A stretch of 12,815 nucleotides of DNA from JAFGIN01 sp050301235 (GTDB taxonomy: Bacteria; Fibrobacterota; Chitinivibrionia; Chitinivibrionales; Chitinispirillaceae): assembly GCA_050301235.1 (NCBI GenBank), contig JBNKZD010000285.1, positions 1-12,815 on the forward strand. The letters are read 5' to 3'. Shown here piece by piece: positions 1 through 7,900 of the stretch (positions are counted from its first letter, which is position 1; the number at the start of each line of letters is the position of its first letter). A program made the position numbers and the translations under genes. The notes beneath the pieces are model-generated. The model did not search any database, was not told the origin of the DNA, and worked only from the letters and a program-made list of their open reading frames with translations.

Positions 1-740
1 ATTTTAATACTTTTTATTTCAGTACTTAATACCTCTTTTAACTTTTGCTCCCAAACCGTTTTAATTTCAAAATTTAAATATGATTGTATAAACAAAAATT
101 TATTAGCAGATAAAATATTTTCATGTATAAAAGAACGAAAACGTGGGTTAGGTGAAATTATACTATCTTCAAATAGTGCATTTGATATATATATAATTTG
201 TGATTTCGGTGTTTTGTAAAGCCAAGATAAGTACTTTGAATCGGCTTTTGTCAACAACTCCATTTTGTTATCATTAAAAAATGTCTCTATTACAGAAGAG
301 CTGTCTTCGGGGACAATGATATCCTTGTTGTATATTCCCCAACGACAAAGTTTTTCGAAGCATTCGATTTTAGTATTAAATAAATAGCGTTGCCAGAATT
401 GCGTAGCATTTCCAGATTCCTTGATGTGATACTTATATTTTAGTAATTGGTGATATTCTTTTGCATCACCATAAGGAACGTTATGCACCTCAAATTCTAT
501 TGGATTATTAATTGAATTTACACAATACGCAATGCTTTTGAGCAGTATTGATTTTCCACAACCATTTCTTCCAATAATAAAAGTGAAATGATTGTTTTTC
601 TTAAACTCCGTTTTTAAATAAAAATCAATATCGGCTTCAGTAGTGCAATTTCCATTGTCGCCACTATTTTCTCCTAAAGTTAATATAAACTTATTACCTA
701 AAATATTGTGTTTTTTGAAATATATTTGTTCGATATACAC
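1..740 (-). CDS. AAA/ABC-type ATPase, N-terminal part (runs off the left edge)
   Basis: An open frame of 246 codons reads from a GTG at 740-738 to the window edge with no stop. A GAGAGG Shine-Dalgarno sequence at 756-751 lies 10 bases before the GTG; an in-frame TTG at 758-756 has no such site. A Walker A P-loop, GRNGCGKS, occupies residues 57-64, preceded by a hydrophobic strand (HFTFII) and followed by a helix (ILLKSIAYCV), as in SMC/ABC-like AAA ATPases of defence loci. Residues near 180 (QIIYISNALFED) resemble a buried strand of the same fold. The Walker B and any effector domain would lie beyond the edge. The gene begins 27 bases after the helicase stop and is probably the third cistron of the defence operon. 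Its function is unknown; a PtuA-like or other defence ATPase is possible but not shown. Confidence 0.8.
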   Translation of the reverse strand, partial: MYIEQIYFKKHNILGNKFILTLGENSGDNGNCTTEADIDFYLKTEFKKNNHFTFIIGRNGCGKSILLKSIAYCVNSINNPIEFEVHNVPYGDAKEYHQLLKYKYHIKESGNATQFWQRYLFNTKIECFEKLCRWGIYNKDIIVPEDSSSVIETFFNDNKMELLTKADSKYLSWLYKTPKSQIIYISNALFEDSIISPNPRFRSFIHENILSANKFLFIQSYLNFEIKTVWEQKLKEVLSTEIKSIK

Positions 741-767
741 CGGCCAATAACCTCTCAATATGTCAAT

Positions 768-2090
768 TTAACTAAATATTGATTCGATCCTATTTTTTTT
801 CGGACTACCCATCACAATTAAAGTACAATAATCTTTTGCTCTTGAGATTCCATTGTAAAGCAATCTTTTCTGTTTTTCTTTATCTTGTACAACATCATAA
901 GGCCATAAGACAATTACGTTATTAAATTCACGGTTTTTGGCTTGGTGAATTGTCATGGCACTAAGCCCTTTGGGGGGATTAATACAAAAAGCACTTGTGT
1001 ATTGGATTATTCTGTCTATTTGACACAGAATTTCACTAGAAGTAAAATGATTTTTTCCTTTTAAACATTGTTGTTTTCTTATCCAATTTCGGAGTTCAGG
1101 TATACCTCGTCGGTTTTCTTCTAATTTTAATGTTGTGGAGCAAACGATTGCATCTAAATGTTTAATATCCAATCCGATGTTTGCACAAATCTCATCTCTT
1201 ATACTTAAGTTATTTTGCTCAACTAAAGGGAAAAATGGGCCATAAAATGCATCTTTTTTCCCGCCAGTTGCTCTGTCTGTAATTTTTACTCTTACCTTAT
1301 TTTTAAGAGCGTCAACTAGTTGTTGGAAACATCTTGAAGTATTAATAGAAGTGGGACATAATATGGCTGCATCAGACCACCGATTCCATTGTAGACCTTT
1401 CGCAGTAATCGAATTAGCAATGTCTTGTTTGTATCCATACCCGAGGAAAAAGCCATCTCGAAAATTACCACACATCGGAGGTTTACCATTTCTAATGTAG
1501 TTACACGCATTTAGAATACCATTTTTATTTGTACGGTGGTTTACTGAAAGGCATTCACCTTTACCATTACTCCTAAGCCATCCTATTGCTGTTGCCGAAT
1601 TTAAACAATTTAAATCTTGAAATTCATCAGCTGCTGCCAGTATTTTGCATTTTTCTTTTAACCCATCAAATATATAAACACGTTCTGGAGAACAATCCTG
1701 GAATTCATCAGCTATAATTATTGGGTAAACAGTTGCCACCCATTCCACAACTGGTCTTAAGTGGAGTATTTCACCACATGCATTGCAAATTCCGTTAAAA
1801 TCTATTCCTATATCATTTACATTTATTCCTTTTTCCAATAGAAGGTCGCGAAATCTTCTTACCAAACTGTAAGCGAAACTATCAATCGTTAAACATTTGA
1901 ATTTTCGTTTAAAATCTTGTACTTCAAACAATTTTTCAGAAAGACGTTTCCGAGATCCATGCATAAATGTCAATGCTAATATAAATTGCCCATCTGAGAG
2001 CCGATTTTCTTTAAGAACATCTTTTAGACTCTCAATAAGTTTAAATGTTTTACCAGTGCCAGCCGGCCCTTCAAAATAGTGCACACTCAT
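768..2090 (-). CDS. gajB: UvrD-like SF1 helicase, Gabija GajB-like
   Basis: A 440-residue superfamily 1A helicase. Motifs in order: Walker A GPAGTGKT (8-15), motif Ia ALTFMHGSRKRL (39-50), TIDSFA (68-73), motif II/Walker B IIADEFQD (125-132), motif III AAADEFQDLN (152-161) with the usual glutamine at 158, motif IV NHRT (184-187), motif V TIHQAKNREFNNVIV (380-394) and motif VI LYNGISRAKDY (411-421). It is somewhat shorter than typical GajB (about 490 residues) and lacks the large inserted 1B/2B domains of full-length UvrD. Its ATG overlaps the stop of the upstream OLD nuclease as ATGA and has no Shine-Dalgarno of its own, so it is probably translated by coupling. In Gabija, GajB partners the GajA nuclease; that this pair forms a Gabija complex is inferred from the gene pair and order. 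Motif III is unusual: it reads DEFQD where GDPKQS-like residues are normal. Confidence 0.78.
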   Translation of the reverse strand: MSVHYFEGPAGTGKTFKLIESLKDVLKENRLSDGQFILALTFMHGSRKRLSEKLFEVQDFKRKFKCLTIDSFAYSLVRRFRDLLLEKGINVNDIGIDFNGICNACGEILHLRPVVEWVATVYPIIIADEFQDCSPERVYIFDGLKEKCKILAAADEFQDLNCLNSATAIGWLRSNGKGECLSVNHRTNKNGILNACNYIRNGKPPMCGNFRDGFFLGYGYKQDIANSITAKGLQWNRWSDAAILCPTSINTSRCFQQLVDALKNKVRVKITDRATGGKKDAFYGPFFPLVEQNNLSIRDEICANIGLDIKHLDAIVCSTTLKLEENRRGIPELRNWIRKQQCLKGKNHFTSSEILCQIDRIIQYTSAFCINPPKGLSAMTIHQAKNREFNNVIVLWPYDVVQDKEKQKRLLYNGISRAKDYCTLIVMGSPKKNRIESIFS

Positions 2091-3928
2091 TTTTGTTTTA
2101 CAACCAGTGTTTTTGTAGTGCTACGTGCATCTTTTTCAAAATTAGTAGGTATCGCCTTATATGCTGCAATTTCTTTTAAACATTCAAGCAAATGAAATAT
2201 TTTATTTTTGCATTCTGGCGTGGTAGAAAAAACTGAATAAATTTCATCATATGCTAAATAATTACCCTTTAACCCTCCTGAGGATGTTGCCTTTTTTAGC
2301 ATTTGACGAATATTTTCAACGCTATCTATTTCCCCTTTAAATACACCTTTAACATGTGATTCTTTGTTGAGTGATGTAAGAATTGATTTCTCATCGGATA
2401 ACATAATGTCACATACAATATCTTCAATCTCCTTATCTTTAAACCATTGAATTATCACTGCCGGTGGTTTGCTTAATTTTATTAACTCTGTAATATATTG
2501 GTCACCTGCACTATCACCATCAACCAATATACAAATAGTATTTTTTAATGGTGTCAAATGTGTCACAGTATTGACTATATTTGCACCCTCAGACGGTATA
2601 ATACCTAAAAATGCTGAAAATGTAGAGTAATTATCTCCTTTTCCTAAAATATCATCAGATGTTTCTGTCAAACGAATGAAATGATTTAGCCACTCATATT
2701 CTATACGCCCTTCCGTAATAAATGCAATAGGGTGTAACAAACCCTCTATAAGTTGAAGCCTGCAGTCATAAATTAATTTCCTTAAGTGATTACTTGCATC
2801 TGGTAACAAAGGCTTTTGTATGAGTGGAGGGCAAAGTAAATTGCCTGTTTGGTTATCAAGAACCCTTATATCAGTAGGTGCAAAGAAACCTGCTATTTTT
2901 GAAGAATGACTTGTGCAAATGAGTTGATTTGCAGCTCGGTGTGCTCTGTGAATAATTCGTTTTTGCATTGCTGGTGGCAAATGTAATTCCGGTTCTTCGA
3001 TTGCGAGTATAAAATTTTTACCTGCACCTATCCTTGCTTTACCAAATTCTAATAAGAGCAGCATTATTTGAAGTGATAGTAAACCAGAACCATTCTTTGT
3101 AGAAGGTATTGGCAATTGTTCACCATGTGAAAAGTGTGGCATCATAGATTTTAGTAAGGAATTGCTGTCAGTAGAAGTAAGGCGAAAAGAAAGCTTCTCC
3201 TCTGTTGGAAAGAGAAGTTTTAATTCAGCATTTATATTTGCAACAATGCTTTGAAATGTAGGCGTCTTATCAAATCCAAAGTTTGTTCGTAAACTATCTC
3301 TAGCTTCTAGTATTTCAGTAGCAGGAACATTACCTAAAGTGTTTATAACTCGCCTAAATAATTCTGAACCAAAAGTAAATGTTTTGTCCCAAGTCCGTGA
3401 GGATGGTACTAGGAAAAAGCCAATATCTTTAATAATATTTTGAGTCAAACGCTGTATTCCTTCTTCATCAAAAGGATCTTCGATATCATCAGAATCATGA
3501 AAATACCGAATTGTTTCGACCTCAAGACTTTCAATATCAAATCGAGCACAAAAGCCAATTTGACAACAAAGTAACTGCGCACCTTTTGTTTTTGATGCAT
3601 AAACTTGTTGGACTTCTGTACTCCACCATTTAGGTACAAACCTACCTTCTCGAAACCATTCTGTATTTTCTTCTGGTTCATTTGTAGAGAAGTTCCCTAA
3701 TGTTACAATGATATTTATTCTTGATGTTACAGATGGGGTGCTACCAAAAAAATCGTGTTCAGTTAAATCTCTGACTAAGTGATCGCGGCCAAGCACTAAT
3801 GCTAATGCATCCAAAATTGTACTTTTTCCACAGTTGTTTGGACCTATCAGTACCGTATCCCGGTTGAAACATATTTTTGTTTCGTTAATACCTCTAAAGC
3901 CTTTAATTTCAACTTGTAAAATATCCAT
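2087..3928 (-). CDS. gajA: OLD-family ATPase/TOPRIM nuclease, Gabija GajA-like
   Basis: A 613-residue protein from the ATG at 3928. The frame stays open to a TTG at 3955, but only the ATG has a Shine-Dalgarno (GGAAAG at 3940-3935, six-base spacer). The N-terminal ABC-like ATPase shows LQVEIKGFRGI (4-14), Walker A GPNNCGKS (29-36), a signature-like GSGLLSLQ (280-287), Walker B LAIEEPELHL (308-317) and an H-loop TSHSS (339-343). A C-terminal TOPRIM domain follows, with ITEGRIEYEWL (catalytic-type Glu at 406) and VDGD (469-472) carrying the paired acidic residues, then a conserved-looking KDKEIEDIV. This order, and the neighbouring UvrD-like helicase, defines class 2 OLD nucleases such as GajA, a DNA-cleaving anti-phage effector normally restrained by nucleotides. 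Metal-binding residues look intact. It is the first gene of the operon and overlaps the helicase by four bases. A non-Gabija class 2 OLD system remains possible. Confidence 0.82.
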   Translation of the reverse strand: MDILQVEIKGFRGINETKICFNRDTVLIGPNNCGKSTILDALALVLGRDHLVRDLTEHDFFGSTPSVTSRINIIVTLGNFSTNEPEENTEWFREGRFVPKWWSTEVQQVYASKTKGAQLLCCQIGFCARFDIESLEVETIRYFHDSDDIEDPFDEEGIQRLTQNIIKDIGFFLVPSSRTWDKTFTFGSELFRRVINTLGNVPATEILEARDSLRTNFGFDKTPTFQSIVANINAELKLLFPTEEKLSFRLTSTDSNSLLKSMMPHFSHGEQLPIPSTKNGSGLLSLQIMLLLLEFGKARIGAGKNFILAIEEPELHLPPAMQKRIIHRAHRAANQLICTSHSSKIAGFFAPTDIRVLDNQTGNLLCPPLIQKPLLPDASNHLRKLIYDCRLQLIEGLLHPIAFITEGRIEYEWLNHFIRLTETSDDILGKGDNYSTFSAFLGIIPSEGANIVNTVTHLTPLKNTICILVDGDSAGDQYITELIKLSKPPAVIIQWFKDKEIEDIVCDIMLSDEKSILTSLNKESHVKGVFKGEIDSVENIRQMLKKATSSGGLKGNYLAYDEIYSVFSTTPECKNKIFHLLECLKEIAAYKAIPTNFEKDARSTTKTLVVKQK

Positions 3929-3934
3929 ATTATT

Positions 3935-3969
3935 CTTTCCAAATATGAAATGCAATATAACATATTATA
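3935..3969 (-). promoter_or_regulatory. Candidate promoter and ribosome binding site of the defence operon
   Basis: On the minus strand a perfect TATAAT lies at 3969-3964 and the Shine-Dalgarno GGAAAG at 3940-3935, which would give a leader of roughly 30 bases before the ATG at 3928. No good -35 hexamer stands 15-18 bases upstream of the TATAAT, and the region is very AT-rich, so a chance match is quite possible. The ribosome binding site is convincing; the promoter is tentative. Confidence 0.35.
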
Positions 3970-4036
3970 TTTTTATTACCGTTTGACATTTTATTAATGT
4001 TTTACTACTTTCATGCTTATAAAACTCATTTTGCAA

Positions 4037-4056
4037 ACTCAACATGGATGTTGAGT
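4037..4056. promoter_or_regulatory. 20-bp palindrome upstream of the defence operon, possible operator
   Basis: ACTCAACAT (4037-4045) and ATGTTGAGT (4048-4056) are perfect 9-bp inverted arms separated by two bases. A two-base loop is too tight for the whole arm to form an RNA hairpin, and no T-run follows on either strand, so a dimeric DNA-binding protein site fits better than a terminator. It lies about 110 bp before the nuclease start. No regulator gene is seen nearby. Confidence 0.4.
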
Positions 4057-4500
4057 ATTAATGATTAGCAAGTTTTAATATTTTATTATGCCTTTAGCCG
4101 CCGTCTATAACTTATTATGGTTTACATATTGCAAACAACTCCATCAATTGTCCCATAAACGTCACTCCCTACCCAAACCTGGTATAAAAGACGAACTTTT
4201 ACCATCGGTATCCGGCTACGGAGCTGGAAAAGAACAATTTCTCTTTTTCTACATGCTCTTTTTGCTGACAGTTGCGTTGCATTCTTCGGAAATAGCGCTT
4301 CTCTGCTATTCCCTTCAGAACGCGCCTTGCTGTTAACAGAAATATCTGCGTATCAAATCGATAACTTATTCTTTTGCAGCTCCAAAAACACTACTTTTGT
4401 AGATTTTCAGCTCCTATCTTGCAGAAATCCGGGGACTAAGCAGTATCAGGGTAGTAAAGGGGACGAGTCCGGAAAGCCGCGCGATGAGAATCGGGATTGT

Positions 4501-4624
4501 AAGGTTCAAAGGTTCAAGAGTTCAAAAGTTCAGAAACCCAATTTTCTTATGCTCTTATGCTCTTATGCTCTTACGCTCTTACGCTCTTAAAACCCTGGAA
4601 CCCTGAACGCTGAACCTTGAACGA
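4501..4624. repeat. Imperfect inverted pair of GTTCA-based octamer arrays
   Basis: On the plus strand GTTCA recurs every 8 bases at 4504, 4512, 4520 and 4528. At 4592-4624 the complementary motif recurs as TGAAC/TGAACC at 7-8 base steps, so the minus strand there reads GTTCAAG, GTTCAGC, GTTCAGG, GTTCCAG. The two arrays are therefore inverted relative to each other and enclose the GCTCTTAT array. Transcribed as RNA they could form an imperfect hairpin. Such degenerate GTTCA strings are familiar from intergenic regions of several bacterial phyla; their function is unknown. Confidence 0.6.
4551..4589. repeat. Tandem octamer array (GCTCTTAT/C)
   Basis: Four full copies of GCTCTTAT or GCTCTTAC, beginning at 4551, 4559, 4567 and 4575, are followed by a seven-base partial copy at 4583-4589 and preceded by a decayed copy (TTCTTAT). 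The unit is 8 bases, not a multiple of three, which argues against coding. It sits in the loop of the inverted GTTCA arrays. Confidence 0.75.
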
Positions 4625-4684
4625 CCATGTCTGATTAATATAGGTAAATTTTCAAGTAGAGTCAAGGGTTGGGAGAATGATTGA

Positions 4685-4714
4685 GGGACAAAAGGGACGA
4701 GGGGACAATGGGAC
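4685..4714. repeat. Short GGGAC direct-repeat array
   Basis: GGGAC occurs at 4685, 4694, 4702 and 4710, giving steps of 9, 8 and 8 bases with A/G-rich spacers. The near-octamer period matches the GTTCA and GCTCTTAT arrays just to its left, suggesting one composite repeat block. It has no coding potential. Confidence 0.5.
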
Positions 4715-4901
4715 TGCCGGACGGCCAGAGAAAACCAAATGGCTGACAGGATAACTGTTTTGGCAGAGCCATAATCATTCGTACCTGTTGTCTGTTTTTG
4801 CAACTATGAACTCCACTTTCTCCTCAGCCCCACGCTGGGTGAGAAATCCGATGTATGTTTCATCGACCTTCAACGGGGCTGAGCGGTAACGGAATAGAAA
4901 A

Positions 4902-4934
4902 TGATCGCACAGGCCGGGAAGCATCATGCGATCA
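4902..4934 (-). terminator. Rho-independent-like terminator of the C25 protease gene
   Basis: TGATCGCA (4902-4909) and TGCGATCA (4927-4934) form a perfect 8-bp stem with a 17-base loop. Read on the minus strand, the stem starts 20 bases after the protease stop codon and is followed by TTTTCTATT. The long loop and interrupted U-tract make it a moderate rather than strong terminator. Confidence 0.55.
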
Positions 4935-4953
4935 CTTATTCCGTCACGAGCCC

Positions 4954-7900
4954 TTACTGCACTTCTGTAATTATCCATTGCTGATTAATATTAGTATCAC
5001 TGGAGGTCCAGAGAATGGGTCTTACACCGTCACTTGTGTTTCCAGTGTTATCAATCGAGTAGTCGGGATCGCTGGTTTCCAACCGATAATACCCTCCTGT
5101 GAGCTCAACCGGTTTGAACTTCTGGTTCGCATTGTTTACATCTGTTGTCCAGAGCTTCAATGTCTGACTGTTTGCGAAATTACCGCCCATGTCAATGGAG
5201 TAATCGGTATTGCCGCGGCAGGTTATGGTATAGTATCCATTACCCGCACTCTGAAACCTGAACTCCTGGTTAACATTGACTTTTTGCCACAACTCGATTG
5301 CAGTGTTATTCGCATAACTGCCGCCGGTTACATCGAGGCACTGATCGGCACTGGATCTGGTAGCGATCTTGTACCATTTGTTCGGATCAGGGAAAACACC
5401 CGCACTCTTGAATGTTGCAGAAATGGTGTGGTTCGCGCTCACATTGCTGAATGCGTAAGATGTAACCGGTCCCTGACTTGTTCCATCAACCGTAACGGCA
5501 TCGACCTCGTAGCCGTTATCAGGAGTGATCGTGAAGGTCTGGCTGGCACCAGAGTTCACCACGACGCTGCCGCTCGGGCTGATTGAGCCGTTCGATCCGG
5601 CAGAGGCCGTGATCGTGTATTGCGTTATCGCAGTCGCAAAGGTAATTTTATCAAGATTATACCCACCGGTGGTCGATTCGATCTTGAGCACTGATGCGGA
5701 ATTGGTGGAAAGCTGGACTCCACTCAAGGTAATGGCTTGATAGGTCTGCCAACCCCCTGTGTTCGGAACCGAAAAGGTGGCTTTAAGTGCGTCGTCCTGA
5801 TAGAGCTTGACCGTCTGTGTTCCGGAGTTCGGACTTGACGCGTGGAGGGTGATATTATAGGTTCCCCCGGTCACATTGCAGGTATATTCCATCCACTCGT
5901 TCGCATTCGTCCAACCGACATCATAGCCGCCTGCGCCGCAGTTTTCTATGTCAACTCCCACACCAGTGCGATATGCTCCGCCGGTATTGGATGTATCATC
6001 ATCGTGGTAGCTTACTCCCTCGCCACCATTATCGAAATCTTCAACCTGGAGTGTTGCGTCGTTGGTAATGTTGTGTGGGCCATTGTACGGAGATTGAGCT
6101 TGGGCCTGATAAAATTCCATTTCCGCAATATTGCCGTAACCACCATCAGGAGCCACATAGCGAACATACCGGTAAAGCATACCATAAGGCATCGGATTGG
6201 AAACTGTCACATCATTCCATCCCACTTCCGGTGTTGTCGTAATGGTATACAGATTGATCCATCCCTGGTTGATCCCATATATTGAGATCTGGAATTTCCC
6301 GCCGACCATCCTTGAAGCAAACCCAGCCCGGGGATAAAATCTGATTTTGCCGATATCCACACCTGTACCGAAATCCAGACCGGTATAGGCGGAATCGGCT
6401 TGAGCGGCATCATAGAACGTGTTACTATCGCCGTCGGTTGCTTTGCAGTATTCAGATCCTGCAGCCCAGGGCGGGTTGAGGCCGAATGTAGTACCCTGTA
6501 AACCGTTTCCGCCGCCTTGAACTAAAGCGCAAGGATTCGGTATACTATCAAGAGTTGTAGCAGTTGCACTATTAGTATAATCCGAATAGAGCGTCCCTTT
6601 TTTCGCTTTCGCCCTGACGCGGAACTGGTAGGTGGTTGAAGGTATCAATCCGGTGGCATTAAAAGAAGTGGTGGCATAGGTAGTGGTTGAAAACAGGGTG
6701 AAATCACCTGTCGTGGCATATTCGATTTCGAATATTTCACCGCTTAACCCGATACTCGTGATCGGATTCGACCAGTTTAATAGAATGCCGGTCGCGGATT
6801 GGGCTGTTGCGGTTAGATTAACCGGCGTCACTACGGGCACCATCGCACTTACTTGAGCGGAATATGGACTCTCCTCATCCTGAACTGCCGTTGATACTGC
6901 AAAGTAGTAAGTGTTACCAGGTGTCAATGTAAAGAGGTGGGAAGTAACGGAGCCATACTCGGGATACAACAGTACATATGGTCCACCGTTTGTACCTGAA
7001 GCCCATATATTATATGCGGTTGCTCCGGTTATCCCGTTCCACGAAAGCTGCAGTTTACCGGAGTCTGCCTGCTGGATCGTGATGCTCGAAGGAGGATTGA
7101 TCGACGAACCATCGGTAAACGCGGAGGAGACGTTTGAAAAAAGCGAATTTTCGGCGTTCGTATACGCCCGCACCCGGTACTGATATTTTGTTCCTGTGGA
7201 AAGGCCGTTATTCTGATATGAGGTGACATTCGCACCTACCGATGCTATTTCGGTGAAATCACCCTCGCGGATAGCGCGTTCAATGCGGAACCCGGATTCG
7301 TTATTTGACTGGTCGTTCCAGGAAAGGTCGATCCTGTTCTCCGAAACTGCTGTTGTTGTGAGGCCTGTGGGCGCAGCTACGACACTAGGCTTGAGGCACA
7401 GTGCTTCATCCGGACATCCATACACGTTGAAATCGAGCCAGTTCATCCACCATTCCTGACCGCTAGAGTTAAAGATTATGCTGGATTTGACAAGGTTGAG
7501 TGCTGATGCCACATCCATGCTGTCCCTGACAAGATTTTGCGCAAAGGAATAGGCTAAGCCGGCATTGGTTGGGGAACCGGAAAATGTCTGCTCTCCGGGT
7601 TTATACCATGAAACGCGGGTCGCTGCGATCGTAGTCACTGCGCCGTTGGATAGAAGTGTATATGCGAGATTGGTACTGTCTTCAGGCCAGGCATTTTCAC
7701 AGCTTACCTGAAAAACGATTGATGGGTGCTGGTCGTCAAGATTTGCAGCGTTTGAATTGGAAAACACGTCAACTGCGTTTGTGCTCGACCCATGAGACCA
7801 CCAGGTTACCAGGCCGAAACTGTTGTTCTTCCAGGCGTTGAGCACCCTGATTTCGCTACATTCAGCGTTCTCGGTCGGAGGGTTGAGATTCAGGACATCC

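Larger units (their letters stand above)
3956..4953. other. Non-coding region between the defence operon and the protease gene
   Basis: No frame in this stretch looks like a real gene. The short open frames (for example 4088-4336 plus and 4579-4803 minus) have no credible start site, run through repeats and show no recognisable domain. It contains the palindrome at 4037-4056, an imperfect stem at 4288-4296/4305-4313 (nine pairs, one mismatch, no T-run), a mosaic of repeats with a period near 8 bases at 4501-4714, and a terminator-like hairpin at 4902-4934. Base composition shifts from AT-rich on the left to more balanced on the right, consistent with the boundary of an acquired segment. Confidence 0.6.

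Noticed and set aside
3928..3955. TTG start nine codons upstream for the OLD nuclease
   Set aside because: It lacks a Shine-Dalgarno, and the ATG at 3928 has GGAAAG at ideal spacing and begins the family-typical strand MDILQVEIKGFRG.
3983..4011. Perfect TTGACA on the plus strand upstream of the defence operon, possible divergent promoter
   Set aside because: The -10 at 17 bases (TACTTT) is poor and no real gene follows on the plus strand.
4088..4590. Two overlapping plus-strand frames (82 and 87 codons) as small genes
   Set aside because: No ribosome binding site, no recognisable domain, and the second runs through the octamer repeats, which are not a multiple of three bases.
4501..4714. 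CRISPR array
   Set aside because: Units of about 8 bases with no spacers of 30-40 bases; no cas genes.
4631..4991. 11-bp direct repeat CTGATTAATAT at 4631-4641 and 4981-4991 as target-site duplication of an insertion
   Set aside because: Repeats of 11 bases are expected by chance in a window of this size, the second copy lies inside the protease coding sequence, and no element ends are seen between them.
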